A stretch of DNA of 14,831 nt from an uncultured Acidobacteriaceae bacterium (GCA_903842845.1 CAIMNN010000169.1:1-14831), one strand, 5' to 3'. Numbered from the stretch's first letter, positions 5,010-12,824 are shown. Program-made: numbers and translations. The notes: generated from the sequence alone by a model not told the origin.

Positions 5010-7922
5010 GTGGAAACAATTTCGATTTTGAACAATCTGGCACCGCTCGCACATGAGCGGTTCAGCGCTGTGCGCGAACTGGAAGCATTGCTCAAGAAGT
5101 GCGTGAAGGGCGAGGTACTCTTCGACCTTGGTTCTCGCGCACTGTATGCGAGCGATTCATCCAACTACAGACAGTTGCCGGTGGGCGTGATATTTCCGCG
5201 CGATGCCGAGGATGTGGTTGCTGCGCTTTCGGCCTGCCGCAGCGTGGGCGCGGCCGTGTTGCCGCGTGGCGCTGGGACAAGTTTGGCCGGGCAGTGCACG
5301 AATGTGGCGGTGGTGTTTGACTATTCGCGTCATATGCAACAGCTGGTTGGGATAGATGCGGAAGCGAAGATTGCGACCGTTGAACCGGGAATTATATTAG
5401 ACACGCTTCGCGATGCGGCGGAACTGCATCATCTGACTTATGCGCCGGATCCGGCTACGCACTCGCGTTGCACGCTGGGCGGAATGATCGGCAACAACAG
5501 TTGCGGAGTGCATGGACTGTTGGGCGGCAAAGTCGCCGACAATGTGGAGAGTTTGGATCTTGTGCTCTACGACGGCACGCGCATAACTGTGGGACGCACA
5601 AGCCCTGAAGAGCTTGAAGAAATTATTGCAGCCGGTGGACGACGGGGAGAGATCTATGCCGGGCTGAAGCAGCTCCGCGACAGATATGCTGAGTTGATTC
5701 GGCAACGATTCCCGAAGATTCCGCGACGGGTTTCTGGTTACAACCTCGACGAGTTGCTGGATGAGAACGGCTTCCATGTGGCGCGTGCGCTGGTGGGCAG
5801 TGAGGGGACGTGCGCAAATATTCTGGGCGCGCGATTGAATTTGAGCGTGAGCCCGCCGTGCCGTGTGCTGGTTGCGTTGGGATTTGAGGATGCGTTTGTT
5901 GCCGCCGATTTTGTTCCGCAAGTGCTTGAGTTCAAGCCAATAGGTCTTGAAGGCATGGACCAGATGGTGTTGGACTTTATGCGGCGCAAACAACTGGCGG
6001 TTGAGAATGTGAGCCTGCTGCCGCCGGGTGGTGGTTTTCTGCTGGCTGAGTTTGGCGCGTGGAGCGACGCGGAGGCTGAAGCCAAGTCGCGTGAGTTGGC
6101 GGAGGCAGCGCGCGGATGGAAGAGCGCTCCGGCAGCGCGGGTCTACACGAAGGAAGAAGCGGCGCGGGTGTGGAGCGTGCGCGAGTCGGCGCTGGGCGCG
6201 ACGGTGTTTGTGCCGGGCGAGCCGGATGGATGGGAAGGCTGGGAAGATGCGGGAATTCCGCCGGAGCATCTGGGCGCGTATCTGCGCAAGCTGACGACGC
6301 TGCTGAAGGAGTTTGGCTACCGGACGCCGATGTATGGGCACTTCGGACAGGGATGCGTGCACATGCGCATCAACTTTGATTTTGCGAGCGCCGAGGGGAT
6401 AGCGAAATTTCGCGAATTTTTAGAGCGCGCGGCGGATCTGGTCTTAAGCTTTGGCGGATCGCTCTCTGGCGAGCATGGCGACGGGCAGGCACGTGCGGCG
6501 CTGTTGCCGAAGATGTTTGGGCCGGAGTTGTGTGAAGCGTTCAGAGAGTTCAAGCGCATCTGGGACCCCGAAAACAAGATGAACCCGGGCAAGCTGGTCG
6601 ATTCCGTGAGGGTCTACGACCCGGTGGAGAATTTGCGTCATGGGACACATGCGGCGCGCGAGTTGGAGACACACTTTGCGTTTGCTACCGATGGCGGTTC
6701 GTTTGCGCGTGCTACGGAGCGGTGCGTTGGTGTTTCTGCCTGTAGAAAGACAAGCGGCGGCGTGATGTGCCCGAGCTTCCGCGCGACGAATGAAGAACAG
6801 CACTCGACGCGCGGGCGGGCGCGGTTGTTGTGGGAGATTTTCAGCGGCGCGTTGCAGGAGGAAGGCTTCAAGAGTGAAGCGGCGCGCGAGGCGCTGGAGC
6901 TTTGCCTGAGCTGCAAGGCGTGCAAGAGCGAGTGCCCGGTGCAGGTGGATGTTGCGAAGTGGAAGGCGGAGTTTTTAGCTCAACATTACAAGGGTCGGCT
7001 GCATCCGCTGCATCATTATGTGTTTGGGTTTGCGGACAAGCTGGCGCGCTGGGGCGCAGTGCTGCCACAGCTGACAAATGGAGTGACGAGTTTTTCGCTG
7101 ACAGGCACGGTGGTGAAGAAGATTGTCGGAGTTGCCGCAGAGCGGAAGATGCCGCAGCTGGCGGCGAAGAGTTTTCGTACGCAAGTTAAGACTGCTGGCG
7201 GCGGGAAAGAGCGGGTTGTGTTGTGGGCGGATACTTGGAACAACTACTATCACCCGCCGAGGTTGAAGGCAGCGCACGAGGTTTTGGTGGCGGCGGGTTT
7301 CGAAGTGGTGGTACCTCAAAAGCATTTGTGCTGCGGAAGACCGCTGTACGATTTTGGATTACTCGACCAAGCAAAGAAATATTTATTGCGTATGCTGGAT
7401 GCGATGCGGCAAGAAATAGATAAAGGGACGCCGTTCATCTTTCTGGAGCCGAGTTGCGCGTCGGTCTTTACGGATGAGATGCCGGAGATGCTGCCGCAGG
7501 ATGAGCGCGCTAAAAAGTTGAGCAAGCAGATATGGCTGCTGGCCGATTGGCTCGAAGCGAAGGCTCCGGAGTGGACCGCGGAGAGATTGAATGGCAGGCA
7601 GGTGCTGGTGCATGGGCATTGCCATCACAAGGCGAGCTTTGGCGGACCGAAGAGCGAGTTGGCATTGCTGAAACGCTCGGGGGCCGATGTGCGGTTGATT
7701 GAAGCCGGCTGTTGTGGGATGGCGGGGCCATTTGGATTTGAGGCGGACAAGTACGAATTATCTAAAACGATTGCGGAGACAGCGCTGCTACCGGCGGTGC
7801 GCGGCGCAGATGCCGAGACGCTGCTGGTGGCCGATGGATTCAGCTGCCGCGAGCAGATTGCGCAGCTTAGCGAACGCAAAGCGCTGCATATTGCAGAGGT
7901 TTTGGCGCTTCGCGTTGAGTGA
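5010..7922 (+). CDS. FAD/Fe-S D-2-hydroxyacid dehydrogenase (YdiJ / GlcD-GlcF fusion type)
   Basis: A 970-residue fused flavoprotein that oxidises a D-2-hydroxy acid (D-lactate, glycolate or D-2-hydroxyglutarate) and passes electrons through Fe-S clusters, probably to quinone or another carrier. Domains in order: FAD-binding PCMH domain (about 50-280; PRGAGTSLAGQC at 85-96, GGMIGNNSCGVHG at 157-169); FAD-oxidase C-terminal domain (about 285-535; GHFGQGCVHMRINFD, SGEHGDGQAR, NKMNPGKLVD); ferredoxin-like region with Cys572, Cys578, Cys587 and the cluster Cys632/635/638/642 (CLSCKACKSECP); and two CCG-type segments (CCGRPLYDFG at 774, CCGMAGPFGF at 901) with HGHCHHK at 868-874. Length and order match E. 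coli YdiJ (about 1018 residues). The GTG at 5010 is preferred because the frame upstream overlaps the DUF2147 gene. Codons end mostly in G. The exact substrate is unresolved. Confidence 0.9.
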   Translation: METISILNNLAPLAHERFSAVRELEALLKKCVKGEVLFDLGSRALYASDSSNYRQLPVGVIFPRDAEDVVAALSACRSVGAAVLPRGAGTSLAGQCTNVAVVFDYSRHMQQLVGIDAEAKIATVEPGIILDTLRDAAELHHLTYAPDPATHSRCTLGGMIGNNSCGVHGLLGGKVADNVESLDLVLYDGTRITVGRTSPEELEEIIAAGGRRGEIYAGLKQLRDRYAELIRQRFPKIPRRVSGYNLDELLDENGFHVARALVGSEGTCANILGARLNLSVSPPCRVLVALGFEDAFVAADFVPQVLEFKPIGLEGMDQMVLDFMRRKQLAVENVSLLPPGGGFLLAEFGAWSDAEAEAKSRELAEAARGWKSAPAARVYTKEEAARVWSVRESALGATVFVPGEPDGWEGWEDAGIPPEHLGAYLRKLTTLLKEFGYRTPMYGHFGQGCVHMRINFDFASAEGIAKFREFLERAADLVLSFGGSLSGEHGDGQARAALLPKMFGPELCEAFREFKRIWDPENKMNPGKLVDSVRVYDPVENLRHGTHAARELETHFAFATDGGSFARATERCVGVSACRKTSGGVMCPSFRATNEEQHSTRGRARLLWEIFSGALQEEGFKSEAAREALELCLSCKACKSECPVQVDVAKWKAEFLAQHYKGRLHPLHHYVFGFADKLARWGAVLPQLTNGVTSFSLTGTVVKKIVGVAAERKMPQLAAKSFRTQVKTAGGGKERVVLWADTWNNYYHPPRLKAAHEVLVAAGFEVVVPQKHLCCGRPLYDFGLLDQAKKYLLRMLDAMRQEIDKGTPFIFLEPSCASVFTDEMPEMLPQDERAKKLSKQIWLLADWLEAKAPEWTAERLNGRQVLVHGHCHHKASFGGPKSELALLKRSGADVRLIEAGCCGMAGPFGFEADKYELSKTIAETALLPAVRGADAETLLVADGFSCREQIAQLSERKALHIAEVLALRVE

Positions 7923-7941
7923 GAGCAGCGTTCGATACAAT
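7915..7941 (+). promoter_or_regulatory. Candidate guaB promoter
   Basis: TTGAGT (7915-7920) and TACAAT (7936-7941; 5 of 6 consensus) are separated by 15 bases, which is shorter than ideal. It overlaps the stop codon of the flavoprotein gene and would give a leader of about 50 bases before the guaB ATG. Found by eye. Confidence 0.4.
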
Positions 7942-7999
7942 GGATGAAAGCATTTTGCAGGCCGTGAAGCCTGTGAGGTGCGAGGAGCATCCAAAGATT

Positions 8000-9523
8000 A
8001 TGTTGACGAATACACTGCCTGAAGCGCTGACCTTTGATGACGTGCTGCTGATACCCGCGATGAGCGATGTAGTGCCAACGCAGGTGAGCACGGAGACGCA
8101 GCTCTCACGCAATTTGAAGCTGAACATTCCGCTGATATCGGCCGCGATGGACACGGTGACGGAGTCACGGATGGCGATCGCGATGGCGCAGGCGGGCGGG
8201 ATCGGAATCATCCACCGCAACCTGACTATCGAAGAGCAGGCCGGCGAAGTTGACAAGGTGAAGCGCTCAGAGAGTGGCATGATCATGGACCCGGTGACGA
8301 TCGAGCCGGACCGTCCGATTGCCGATGCGCTCGAAGTGATGCGGCGGTTCAAGATAAGCGGCGTGCCGGTTACTCAGGGCAAGCGGCTGGTTGGAATACT
8401 GACGAATCGCGACCTGCGCTTTGAGACGCGAACGGATATTCCCATTGGCGACGTAATGACCAAGGATAATTTGATCACGGTAGCGGTGGGAACGACGCTT
8501 GAGGAAGCCGAGCAGATACTGCACCATCACCGCGTAGAGAAATTACTGGTGGTCAACGATGCGTATGAGTTGAAGGGCTTAATAACTGTTAAAGACATCC
8601 AGAAAAAGTTGAAGTTTCCGAATGCGTGCAAAGACGACCAGGGTCGGTTGCGCGTGGGCGCGGCCATCGGCGCCACAGGAGATTTTTTGGAGCGTGCGGC
8701 GGAGTTGGTGAGGGCGCGCGTAGATGCGCTGGCGATCGACTCGGCACATGGACATTCATCGCGCGTGCTGGAAGCTGTGCGTGAAGTGAAGAAAGCTTTT
8801 CCGAACGTTGATCTGCTGGCCGGGAACGTTGCAACGTATGAGGGCGCACTGGCGCTGATTGATGCGGGAGCGGATGCGATCAAGGTGGGCATTGGGCCGG
8901 GTTCGATCTGCACAACGCGCATGGTGACAGGCGCGGGCATGCCGCAGATTACGGCAATTGCCGATGCATACCGTGCGGCTAAGGAACGCGGTGTGCCGCT
9001 GATAGCTGATGGCGGCATCAAGTATTCGGGTGAGTTGAGCAAGGCGATTGCGGCTGGCGCGAGCGCGATCATGATCGGGTCGCTGTTTGCTGGCACGGAT
9101 GAGAGCCCGGGAGAGACGATCTTATATCAGGGGCGCAGCTTCAAAACGTATCGCGGGATGGGTTCGCTAACGGCGATGAGCCAGGGCTCGGGCGAGCGTT
9201 ACTTCCAGAGCCGGGACGACCTGGAGAGCACTCGAACGCGACCGGAGAGCTTGACGCAGCGCGAGTCACCGAACCAGAATCGGTTGGCGAAGTTTGTGCC
9301 GGAGGGCATTGAAGGGCGCGTGCCGTACCGCGGACCGCTGGACGCGATGGTCTTCCAACTGGTTGGCGGATTGCGCTCGGGCATGGGTTACGTAGGCTGC
9401 AAGTCGATTGAAGAGTTGCAGACAAAGGCGAAGTTTGTGCGCATCTCGAATGCTGGATTACGCGAGAGCCACGTGCATGACGTGATCATCACGCGTGAAG
9501 CACCGAACTACCATGTCGAATAG
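8000..9523 (+). CDS. guaB: IMP dehydrogenase
   Basis: Oxidises IMP to XMP with NAD+, the committed step of guanine nucleotide synthesis. From the ATG at 8000 it has 507 residues. The N-terminus LTFDDVLLIPA, then SAAMDTVTE and GGIGIIHRN, is classic for the family. Two CBS domains occupy about residues 93-205 (SGMIMDPVTI to VKDIQKK). The catalytic loop is GIGPGSICTTRMVTGAG with Cys304 as nucleophile, followed by ADGGIKYSGE, GSLFAGTDESPGE, RGMGSLTAM and the C-terminal KFVRISNAGLRESHVHD. The flap between YFQ (401-403) and VPEGIEGR (433-440) holds 29 residues, against about 8 in E. coli, so it carries an insertion of about 20. GAGGAG at 7982-7987 is a somewhat distant Shine-Dalgarno. An in-frame ATG at 7940 would add 20 residues not seen in the family. 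Confidence 0.97.
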   Translation: MLTNTLPEALTFDDVLLIPAMSDVVPTQVSTETQLSRNLKLNIPLISAAMDTVTESRMAIAMAQAGGIGIIHRNLTIEEQAGEVDKVKRSESGMIMDPVTIEPDRPIADALEVMRRFKISGVPVTQGKRLVGILTNRDLRFETRTDIPIGDVMTKDNLITVAVGTTLEEAEQILHHHRVEKLLVVNDAYELKGLITVKDIQKKLKFPNACKDDQGRLRVGAAIGATGDFLERAAELVRARVDALAIDSAHGHSSRVLEAVREVKKAFPNVDLLAGNVATYEGALALIDAGADAIKVGIGPGSICTTRMVTGAGMPQITAIADAYRAAKERGVPLIADGGIKYSGELSKAIAAGASAIMIGSLFAGTDESPGETILYQGRSFKTYRGMGSLTAMSQGSGERYFQSRDDLESTRTRPESLTQRESPNQNRLAKFVPEGIEGRVPYRGPLDAMVFQLVGGLRSGMGYVGCKSIEELQTKAKFVRISNAGLRESHVHDVIITREAPNYHVE

Positions 9524-9995
9524 CACCGGCGGCCGGAGATCACTGTTCAGCACCTGGTCTCCGGTTGTTGCTGCAGTCCTGGCAGTGATAATCGAATCTA
9601 CACCGTGGTTGGGATCAGACAAGACCAGTCCGTTTCTGCGCGTGGCGTGGGAGCGGATGTTTCATGCGGTAAGCAATGCGCAGTGGGACCTGATCAATAC
9701 CATGATCCGCAAGACCGGGCATGTTCTGGTGTTCGGCTGTGTTGGTCTGAGCTTTGAGCGCGCGTGGTTGATCACGTTGCGCCGCGCGAAGTTCCTGACG
9801 ACCGCTCTACTCGCAATATTCAGCACGGTACTTCTGGCCACTGTTGACGAGTGGCATCAAAGCCATCTTTCAAACCGCTCAGGCAGCATTACGGATGTAC
9901 TTTTGGATGGTGCAAGCGCGGCATTGTTTATATTTACGGCTTACATGATTCCGCTGATGTTCAAATTAAAAAGCACTGACGAGCAGAAATCCTGA
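9513..9995 (+). CDS. VanZ-family membrane protein
   Basis: 160 residues with about four transmembrane stretches: near 16-34 (SPVVAAVLAVIIESTPWLG), near 70-86 (HVLVFGCVGLSFERAW), near 93-112 (KFLTTALLAIFSTVLLA) and near 130-150 (ASAALFIFTAYMIPLMF). Family hallmarks are visible: ESTPW in the first helix, KTGHVLVFG, DEWHQ, and SGSITDVLLD. VanZ itself gives low-level teicoplanin resistance, but most relatives have no assigned role, so no resistance function is claimed. Its ATG lies inside the end of guaB (11-base overlap), so it is probably translationally coupled to guaB. A GTG at 9495 is a less likely start because of the longer overlap. Confidence 0.85.
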   Translation: MSNSTGGRRSLFSTWSPVVAAVLAVIIESTPWLGSDKTSPFLRVAWERMFHAVSNAQWDLINTMIRKTGHVLVFGCVGLSFERAWLITLRRAKFLTTALLAIFSTVLLATVDEWHQSHLSNRSGSITDVLLDGASAALFIFTAYMIPLMFKLKSTDEQKS

Positions 9996-10281
9996 TACAA
10001 ATCTGACCGCACGATCAAGTAACTGCGATGGTTTTGGCGCGTGTGTTTCATCACTTGCACATGCCTCACCGTGATGCGTATCACAATGCAGAGCATGGTG
10101 CGGAGTTACAATTTTCGCGATTCTTGATTTCAGTGGCACGACATCTCTCAGGATTCGCAGCAGTTCTTTCTTCGGTTTTTAGTCGATCGTCAGCAAATAG
10201 AAGTGCGTGTTTAACTGATACATTTTGTCCTGAGGTTCCGCAGCCAACTGAAAAGTCAGTTTCATGAGGTGATGAATCGTC
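9996..10281. other. Gene-poor spacer before the large exported protein
   Basis: 286 bases with no convincing gene. An open frame at 10028-10267 has no Shine-Dalgarno and no recognisable protein features. A small stem AACTGA-AAAG-TCAGTT (10246-10261) sits just ahead of the ribosome binding site of the next gene. No clear terminator follows the VanZ-like gene and no strong promoter was recognised. Confidence 0.4.
10266..10273 (+). promoter_or_regulatory. Shine-Dalgarno of the large exported protein
   Basis: GAGGTGAT ending 8 bases before the ATG at 10282. This selects the 10282 frame over another short frame starting at 10269, whose ATG overlaps the site. Confidence 0.65.
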
Positions 10282-11757
10282 ATGTACGCATCGCTGCGGC
10301 AATTCTGCTTAATACTTTCCTTCTCGCTGCTATCCCTTTGTGCTTGCAAGGCGCAGGCTCCACAAGCAAATTCACTAAACGTCATCCGCTTCGCGCAGGG
10401 CGGCAAGATCGTGTACGGGCCGGTTGGTGCGACCACGCAGCCAATGGCGATGAGCAAGCTGCTGAACATGGTGCAAAGCAGCTGTGGTGAAAAACCGCAA
10501 GTGGGGCGGGTGTTTCAATTTCGCGGCAGCAACGCCGTGGGCGTCTTTTTTACGGTCACAGACCACCCGGAGGGTAACCTGCCTTTGGCCGGATTGGTAA
10601 TTGGCGCGACAACGGGTCCGAACCAGGCGGAAGCGGCGATGGTTTATAACAAATCGTCGGAGTTCAGCAAGACTGTGAACCCGATGTTGCAACAGTTGGC
10701 GGGCGTTTGGCATCCTGGGGCACCGGCTGCGACAACAGCATCTACGAGTCAGAAAGCATCGGTTCCGGCATCGGGACCGACTATCAAACTACAACGAATC
10801 AAGCTGCAAGACAGTACCGCAGTTGTGGCGATACCGGCGGGTTGGACCATAGATCCAAAGAGCGGTGGCGGTGGTGCTCTCCTCCATGGCCCACACAATG
10901 CGACGGCAGTCCTGGACAATTTTTTTCTTGCGCAGGACCCGAGTGGATCGGGCTATCGCAACATGATGCGCTATGGCGGGAAGCCTCTTAAAGGCATGAT
11001 CATCTACCCCTCCAATGCCGACCTGGTGAAAGCACTTCCGGAGCTCATTAACCTCTTTCGCCAGTCCATGGGCCAGGGGCCAATCCAAGTGAATATCGAC
11101 CACGCAGAGATGGTTTACCCACCCTCGGGGGCGTACTTCCAGGGTGAGCGCTGCGTTCGCGCTGTATCAGAGAACAGCCCGACGGAAGCCAAAGTGGTGC
11201 TATACAGGGTGACATGTGCGTTCGCGCCTGACCAATACGGTCAATACCACTTCCTTGACTCATTCGTCGCAATCCCAGATGGCTCCCCCAGCCAGGTTTA
11301 CGAACTTGGAGAAGCGATTATTGGGAATTTCCAGGTAGATGAAGCGCTGGTGGAGCAACGGGCGAGTGCTGAGGCAGCTCCGCACATCGCACATCTGATC
11401 CAGGTGGATCAGGCGCAACGGATTGCAGTGGAAGCCAACACCGCGCGCATTGTGGGCAACATTCAGCGCATAGGTGCAGACGCAACCGAACGCATGAAGA
11501 ACACCGAAATTGCGAATGAGGAGCAGCACCGCAACTGGAGCGCCGGCGAGACTGAGATTGCGCGGCAGACGCAAGGCGTGAGCAACTATCTGCTGGACCA
11601 AACGGTTGTTGAGGACAACAACATGTACGGCAATGGCACTGTTGGCCACGGAACCGTTTGGAACAACACCGCTGAGCTGCTGGTAAAGTCAGACCCCAAC
11701 CGCTATTCGTATGTGAATGAGCCGAATTATTGGGCTAACACTGACTTCAAGCCTTGA
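10282..11757 (+). CDS. Large exported protein of unknown function
   Basis: 491 residues; I do not recognise the family. Residues 1-22 are a signal sequence (LRQFCLILSFSLLSLCAC) that may end in a lipobox with Cys22, or be cut by signal peptidase I after KAQA. Residues about 30-145 form a first domain; 146-165 is a Thr/Ala/Ser/Pro linker; 166-345 is a second domain that starts TIKLQRIKLQDSTAVVAIPA and includes a Gly-rich stretch (KSGGGGALLHGPHNA). Residues about 350-430 are Ala/Glu-rich and likely helical (EQRASAEAAPHIAHL to GETEIARQ). The last 65 residues (LLDQTVVEDNN, HGTVWNNTAELLVKSDPNRY) form a distinct tail whose style I recall from other exported bacterial proteins, without a function. 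Monocistronic: it has its own Shine-Dalgarno and is followed by a strong terminator. Confidence 0.8.
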   Translation: MYASLRQFCLILSFSLLSLCACKAQAPQANSLNVIRFAQGGKIVYGPVGATTQPMAMSKLLNMVQSSCGEKPQVGRVFQFRGSNAVGVFFTVTDHPEGNLPLAGLVIGATTGPNQAEAAMVYNKSSEFSKTVNPMLQQLAGVWHPGAPAATTASTSQKASVPASGPTIKLQRIKLQDSTAVVAIPAGWTIDPKSGGGGALLHGPHNATAVLDNFFLAQDPSGSGYRNMMRYGGKPLKGMIIYPSNADLVKALPELINLFRQSMGQGPIQVNIDHAEMVYPPSGAYFQGERCVRAVSENSPTEAKVVLYRVTCAFAPDQYGQYHFLDSFVAIPDGSPSQVYELGEAIIGNFQVDEALVEQRASAEAAPHIAHLIQVDQAQRIAVEANTARIVGNIQRIGADATERMKNTEIANEEQHRNWSAGETEIARQTQGVSNYLLDQTVVEDNNMYGNGTVGHGTVWNNTAELLVKSDPNRYSYVNEPNYWANTDFKP

Positions 11758-11799
11758 GAGCCTAAGCCGCTCGCATGCAATAGCGCGGGCAATTGAAAA

Positions 11800-11826
11800 G
11801 CAGAGCCCAAAAGGCTCTGCTTTTTT
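11800..11826 (+). terminator. Rho-independent terminator after the exported protein
   Basis: Perfect stem GCAGAGCC (11800-11807) / GGCTCTGC (11813-11820), loop CAAAA, followed by six T (11821-11826). The four A just before the stem (11796-11799) extend the pairing. It starts 42 bases after the stop codon at 11757. Confidence 0.92.
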
Positions 11827-11843
11827 GTCGCAAGCTACAGTGC

Positions 11844-11877
11844 AAATAAAACAGCTTGTCTGACGTCGCAGACAAGC
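11844..11877 (-). terminator. Minus-strand terminator-like hairpin
   Basis: GCTTGTCTG (11854-11862) and CAGACAAGC (11869-11877) form a perfect 9-bp stem with a 6-base loop. On the minus strand it is followed by TGTTTTATTT, a fair U-tract. On the plus strand no T-run follows. This implies a transcript arriving from the right on the minus strand, and fits the small candidate gene at 11919-12041. Confidence 0.6.
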
Positions 11878-11918
11878 CGATGGAAAAACACAATCTAACA
11901 AATACTGCCGTTCTGCAC

Positions 11919-12041
11919 TTACCAGAGTGGAGGAATGCTTTGACCGTAGACGATACTGAGGCTGCCCAGTACGAGTACAGCGAAGACCCCGGAGACAAAA
12001 GCCCAGGGGAGACGATCAATGAAAGAAAGTTTCGGGTTCAT
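11919..12041 (-). CDS. Possible 40-residue single-pass membrane protein
   Basis: MNPKLSFIDRLPW, then a hydrophobic segment of about 20 residues (AFVSGVFAVLVLGSLSIVYG), then QSIPPLW and stop. The pattern is charged residues, one transmembrane helix and a short tail. Codons mostly end in G or C like the genome's real genes. A terminator-like hairpin on the same strand lies 42 bases past the stop codon. Against it: there is no Shine-Dalgarno before the ATG at 12041, and a longer frame from 12140 is also open. An opposing plus-strand frame (11856-12086) covers the same DNA; it is acidic and lacks a ribosome binding site. I favour the minus-strand reading but only weakly. Function unknown. Confidence 0.35.
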   Translation of the reverse strand: MNPKLSFIDRLPWAFVSGVFAVLVLGSLSIVYGQSIPPLW

Positions 12042-12101
12042 CGGATGATCATTTCTGGCCTGAAGGATGCGGCAGGCCGCGCCTAACCGGATTGAGTTGG
12101 T

Positions 12102-12224
12102 GTGGATCACGCATACAGGGCCCGACAGACTGTGGTGCACTTTTCGGGTACTAGATATATGGTGGCTGAGATTGTGAAAGATGGGGAAAGAGAGTGGGTC
12201 GAGGAGGGTTTGCGTTCACAATAA
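12102..12224 (+). CDS. Possible short protein or gene remnant
   Basis: A GTG-started frame of 40 residues ending SGTRYMVAEIVKDGEREWVEEG then LRSQ and stop. The charged end reads more like real protein than random sequence. An internal ATG at 12159 would give only 21 residues. There is no good Shine-Dalgarno and no promoter recognised. It could be the leftover end of a degraded gene. The rest of the 12042-12282 stretch holds only AT-rich DNA, including TTTTATCG twice in tandem (near 12250). Confidence 0.2.
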   Translation: MDHAYRARQTVVHFSGTRYMVAEIVKDGEREWVEEGLRSQ

Positions 12225-12282
12225 TTGCTATTAACTAAGAAGGTTATAGTTTTATCGTTTTATCGGACGTAGCGGCTAACGA

Positions 12283-12317
12283 AAAAGAGCGCATCCCGCA
12301 GGGGGATGCGCTCTTTT
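12283..12317 (-). terminator. Terminator of the rpsD-rpoA-rplQ operon
   Basis: AAAAGAGCGCATCCC (12283-12297) pairs perfectly with GGGATGCGCTCTTTT (12303-12317) around a 5-base loop. On the minus strand the stem is followed by a run of T, and on the plus strand it also ends in TTTT, so it could work in both directions. It begins 21 bases past the rplQ stop codon. Confidence 0.92.
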
Positions 12318-12338
12318 GATGCTGCGATTGAAAGCTGC

Positions 12339-12824
12339 TTACGCGGCCTTTTCGTCGTCGCCTTCTTTGCCGCCCTCGGGCTGCTGCTCTTTCAACTGTT
12401 TTTCCATTTCGGCGCGCTTCTTGGCCTTGGTTTCGTTGCGCTTCTCGCGCTTCTCTTCAAGGACGTGCTCGATGCCGAGAAGTTCGATGATGACGGTTTC
12501 AGCGCCATCGCCCTTCTGGAATCCCTTTCGGATGATGCGGAGGTAGCCGCCCTGACGGTCGCCGTAGCGCGGAGCCACGACTTCAAAGAGGCGGGTGACG
12601 GAGTCGTCTGTCATCAGGAAGGCGAGTGCCTGGCGGCGGGAGTGGACGTCGCCCTTTTTGCCGAGAGTGATCATCTTCTCGACGAGGGGGCGGACGGCCT
12701 TGGCCTTGGCCAGTGTGGTGACGACGCGGTCTTCAATGATGATGGAGGTGACCAGGTTGCGCAGCAGAGCGCGGCGGTGGCTGGGGTTGCGTCCGAGTTT
12801 GAATCCTGCATTGCGATGGCGCAT
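12339..12824 (-). CDS. rplQ: 50S ribosomal protein L17
   Basis: Large-subunit protein, last gene of the alpha operon. 161 residues from the ATG at 12824. The N-terminus MRHRNAGFKLGRNPSHRRALLRNL is diagnostic, followed by the usual TTLAKAKAVRPLVEKMITLGK and the C-terminal GDGAETVIIELLG. Residues from about 122 on form a Lys/Glu-rich tail (EEKREKRNETKAKKRAE and following) of about 40 residues that is absent from the roughly 125-residue E. coli protein. A GAGAGAAG stretch upstream serves as ribosome binding site. Translation from an in-frame ATG at 12896 would run through a dispersed repeat and is rejected. It is separated from rpoA by 202 bases of repeat-filled spacer, unusually long for this operon. 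Confidence 0.97.
   Translation of the reverse strand: MRHRNAGFKLGRNPSHRRALLRNLVTSIIIEDRVVTTLAKAKAVRPLVEKMITLGKKGDVHSRRQALAFLMTDDSVTRLFEVVAPRYGDRQGGYLRIIRKGFQKGDGAETVIIELLGIEHVLEEKREKRNETKAKKRAEMEKQLKEQQPEGGKEGDDEKAA

Noticed and set aside
5397..6362. Long minus-strand open frame inside the flavoprotein gene
   Set aside because: Shadow frame created by high GC content; rich in Arg/His/Gln with no domain features, while the plus strand encodes a clear multi-domain enzyme.
9513..9995. Glycopeptide resistance gene
   Set aside because: Only family-level similarity to VanZ is visible and no other van genes are present, so a resistance role is not supported.
10028..10267. 79-codon open frame upstream of the large exported protein
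   Set aside because: No Shine-Dalgarno, composition unlike the real genes, no recognisable protein features; it ends in the leader of the next gene.
10269..10490. Frame with a signal-peptide-like start (MMNRHVRIAAAILLNTFLL) overlapping the large exported gene
   Set aside because: It is an out-of-frame shadow: its ATG overlaps the ribosome binding site, and the hydrophobic stretch arises because the true signal peptide is read in another frame. The 10282 frame is far longer and ends at a proper terminator.
11856..12086. 76-codon plus-strand frame opposite the candidate small membrane protein
   Set aside because: No ribosome binding site, its start lies in the minus-strand terminator hairpin, and its acidic make-up is what the complement of a transmembrane segment would give. 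Not excluded with certainty.
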